From assembly GCA_963277665.1 (NCBI GenBank), contig OY728143.1, positions 236,087,591 to 236,151,590 on the forward strand: 64,000 nt of DNA, given 5' to 3'. The notes beneath the pieces are model-generated. The model saw only the letters and a program-made list of their open reading frames with translations, did not search any database and was not told where the DNA came from. The position numbers were made by a program, and so were the translations under genes. Below are positions 62,076-64,000 of the stretch, piece by piece; within the stretch, counting starts at the first letter, position 1, and each line of letters starts with the position of its first letter. Source of the stretch: Viscum album (lineage: Eukaryota > Streptophyta > Magnoliopsida > Santalales > Viscaceae).

Positions 62076-62800
62076 GAATAAGAAAATGGAATAATGAGTA
62101 ATTACCCACACACATCAGCGATTTTATCTATAATGTATGTCATGTTACGTATTAAAAATGATGTTGCCAATGTACTGAGAATAGTATTAAGATGTCAAGA
62201 TGATCTAGGAGAACAATTTCAGACTATTGTAAGACCATCCTTAGGTTTATAAAATATTTAATTGAATGTTCTAGGTATATGGAGGATACACAAATCTTTT
62301 CATTAGAGGGTATACTGATGCTTGTTTTTAGACAACTCGAAATGATATAAACTACAATCAGGCTATGTTTTCTCTCTCAACGGATGATCTGTGAGCTGGA
62401 TGAGTTCAAAGTAGCCAATTTTTGTTAATTCTACAAAAGAGTCTAAATATAGAGTCTCTTATTATATAGTCAAGAAAGTCACTTGGATTTGGAATATTTT
62501 CTTGGAGCTTTATGTGGTACCTCATTGTAACTTCCATATCACATTATAATGTGATAAAACTAAAGTGGTGGCTCTTCCCAAATATCCAAGGTAACATCAA
62601 AAAATAAATCACATATTTCTTATGTATCAACTATTTAGGTATTTATATCAAAGGGGTAAATTTGAATTGATAAAAATATCCGTGGATGAGAACATGGAGG
62701 ACTCCTTGACTAAAGAATTATCTCAATAGAATCATGAGTATCATGGTAGAGATAATAGACTAAAGGTTGTTAGCATTTGGATCTAGTGCAAGTAGGATTC
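62076..62800 (+). pseudogene. pol: TE5 RNase H and pol C-terminus, broken
   Basis: Copia-like pieces are SAILSIMYVMLRIKNDVA near 62116, SGYVFSLSTDD near 62358 and FELIKISVDENMEDSLTKEL near 62653, the end of copia pol. It ends at the LTR boundary with no clear polypurine tract (the sequence there is TAGGATTC). Confidence 0.7.
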
Positions 62801-64000
62801 TATTGGAGTTGGGGCCCATGGAGCATATTTATTGTACTTTATGATAAACATATATTCATTGAATGGATATTAATAAACTATTAATCACATAATGATTTTT
62901 CTTCTACATGCCATTATATGTTATAATGTCCTAAGAGTTGTTTACAGATTAATAGGTCATAGTATATCCCTACTATGATAAGAAACTAGATGTACCATGA
63001 CTCTATTCTTTAACATATGTTTTGTAGACAGATTATCTCATTTTATGGGACCCAAATGATACAAGATATATGGGATATAGAATCATTGGACTCTAAGGAA
63101 GCTTCTCATGGTTTACACCCTTGGCAATGTCCCTGAGGATATTATTATAGTGAGACCCAATACTGGTAAATCCATAATAATAAGTGTCATTGGATGTTTC
63201 TAACTGAAAACAAGTGTATCGGTACTTATACAATGGCTTTAAATTTAATATAAATTATGAATCATGCTCTCAGAGGAATTGGAGAAAACTGTGATGTGAT
63301 ATATTCACAGTGAGGTAAGATATGATGTGTGCATTATGAGTAATATTACATTAATGAATAATGAGAGAAATTATTTGTCCCTTCTATTACATAATAAAAA
63401 ATTATACCTCATTCCATTTGATAAAAATTTAATTGCCTAAATAAATCCATGTACATACTGTTCTATAGGCATGCTAAATTTATATGATATCATTGAATGT
63501 GAAATCAACCACATGGTTTGATACAACTTTTATGCAACCCACTTGATTTGATATATTGATAAAATTGAATTATATTAAACATTAATTGATCATATGAGGT
63601 GGTAAGTAATTTCTATATTAACTTCATTCTATATGGCTTCCTTGGTGTGTTCCAATATTCTATCATTGGAATTTAGGCAGATTCTCCTAATGTCACTATG
63701 AAAGAGGCCTAGAGGGTCTCACACTATGTGTATCGATAATCTTAGTTTTATAATTTATTAATTAAGAATATTAATATATATCAATCTGAATTTTGGTTTA
63801 ATAATTATTCATTTATGACTGATCGCATTAATTTTATCAATTGTTATTTGATAAACAATATTTCAGATGGAATATTTATTTATTGGTAATAATGAGTCAT
63901 ATATATTAAATTAATAAATAATCACCATTCAAGGCCCGATACTTATTAATGAGGATGGGAAGACTGGGTTAAAAGTTCCAATGACAAATAATATTAAATA
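62801..64000 (+). repeat. TE5 3' LTR (truncated by window end)
   Basis: It aligns with about 46096-47300. Shared blocks are TTTATGGGACCCAAATGATA near 63035, AAGTGTCATTGGATG near 63181, GAAAGAGGCCTAGAGGG near 63701 and GGATGGGAAGACTGGG near 63953. Confidence 0.8.

Larger units (their letters stand above)
46096..64000 (+). mobile_element. TE5: decayed Ty1/copia retrotransposon, host of TE6 (right end outside window)
   Basis: The two LTRs, 46096-47699 and 62801 onward, align from their first base. Between them are gag, protease, integrase, reverse transcriptase and RNase H remnants in copia order. TE6 (48127-59306) splits gag. Without TE6 the visible part spans about 6.7 kb. All three catalytic domains have active-site changes as well as stops. 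The flanking duplication cannot be checked because the right end is beyond the window. Confidence 0.8.

Overview
This looks like plant nuclear DNA, probably from a large-genome species, and it is intergenic. It is very AT-rich and I find no host gene, tRNA or rRNA gene. Almost the whole window is explained by six LTR retrotransposons in two nested stacks. The evidence is Ty1/copia and Ty3/gypsy gag and pol remnants, primer-binding sites that match plant initiator tRNA-Met, and LTR pairs. I cannot name the species. All coding regions are broken. Many of the lesions fit C-to-T or G-to-A decay, as expected of old methylated repeats.

Stack one, about 1-44312. TE1 is the oldest: a minus-strand Ty3/gypsy element whose left LTR is cut by the window edge (1-2562) and whose right LTR is 40566-44312. 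TE2 (about 3054-37252, minus strand) interrupts the TE1 pol. TE2 has 4.6-4.7 kb LTRs around a 2.4 kb interior that has only traces of gag. Two later elements landed in the TE2 LTRs. TE3 (about 4943-17674, plus strand) is a Sire/Maximus-type Ty1/copia element with a long env-like third gene and is in the left LTR. TE4 (23180-32878, plus strand) is a gag-pol Ty3/gypsy element with target duplication ATCAT and is in the right LTR.

Spacer, 44313-46095: about 1.8 kb of very AT-rich DNA that I could not assign.

Stack two, 46096-64000. TE5 (plus-strand Ty1/copia) runs from its 5' LTR at 46096 past the window end; its 3' LTR starts at 62801. TE6 (48127-59306, minus strand, perfect 5-bp target duplication CATTG) split the TE5 gag in the middle of a recognisable domain. 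TE6 has 4.2 kb LTRs and only 2.76 kb between them. It carries gag with CCHC knuckles, no recognisable protease, reverse transcriptase or integrase, and a small tRNA-like SINE fragment.

The most interesting points: TE2 and TE6 appear to be two independent copies of one gag-only family whose LTRs are longer than its interior. The TE6 LTR carries a CpG-rich hairpin motif three times, and one copy shows a paired (compensatory) base change. TE3 has a second, LTR-like promoter just upstream of its env-like gene. Element boundaries come from aligning sequence by eye: those with target duplications are exact, and the others may be off by several to tens of bases.
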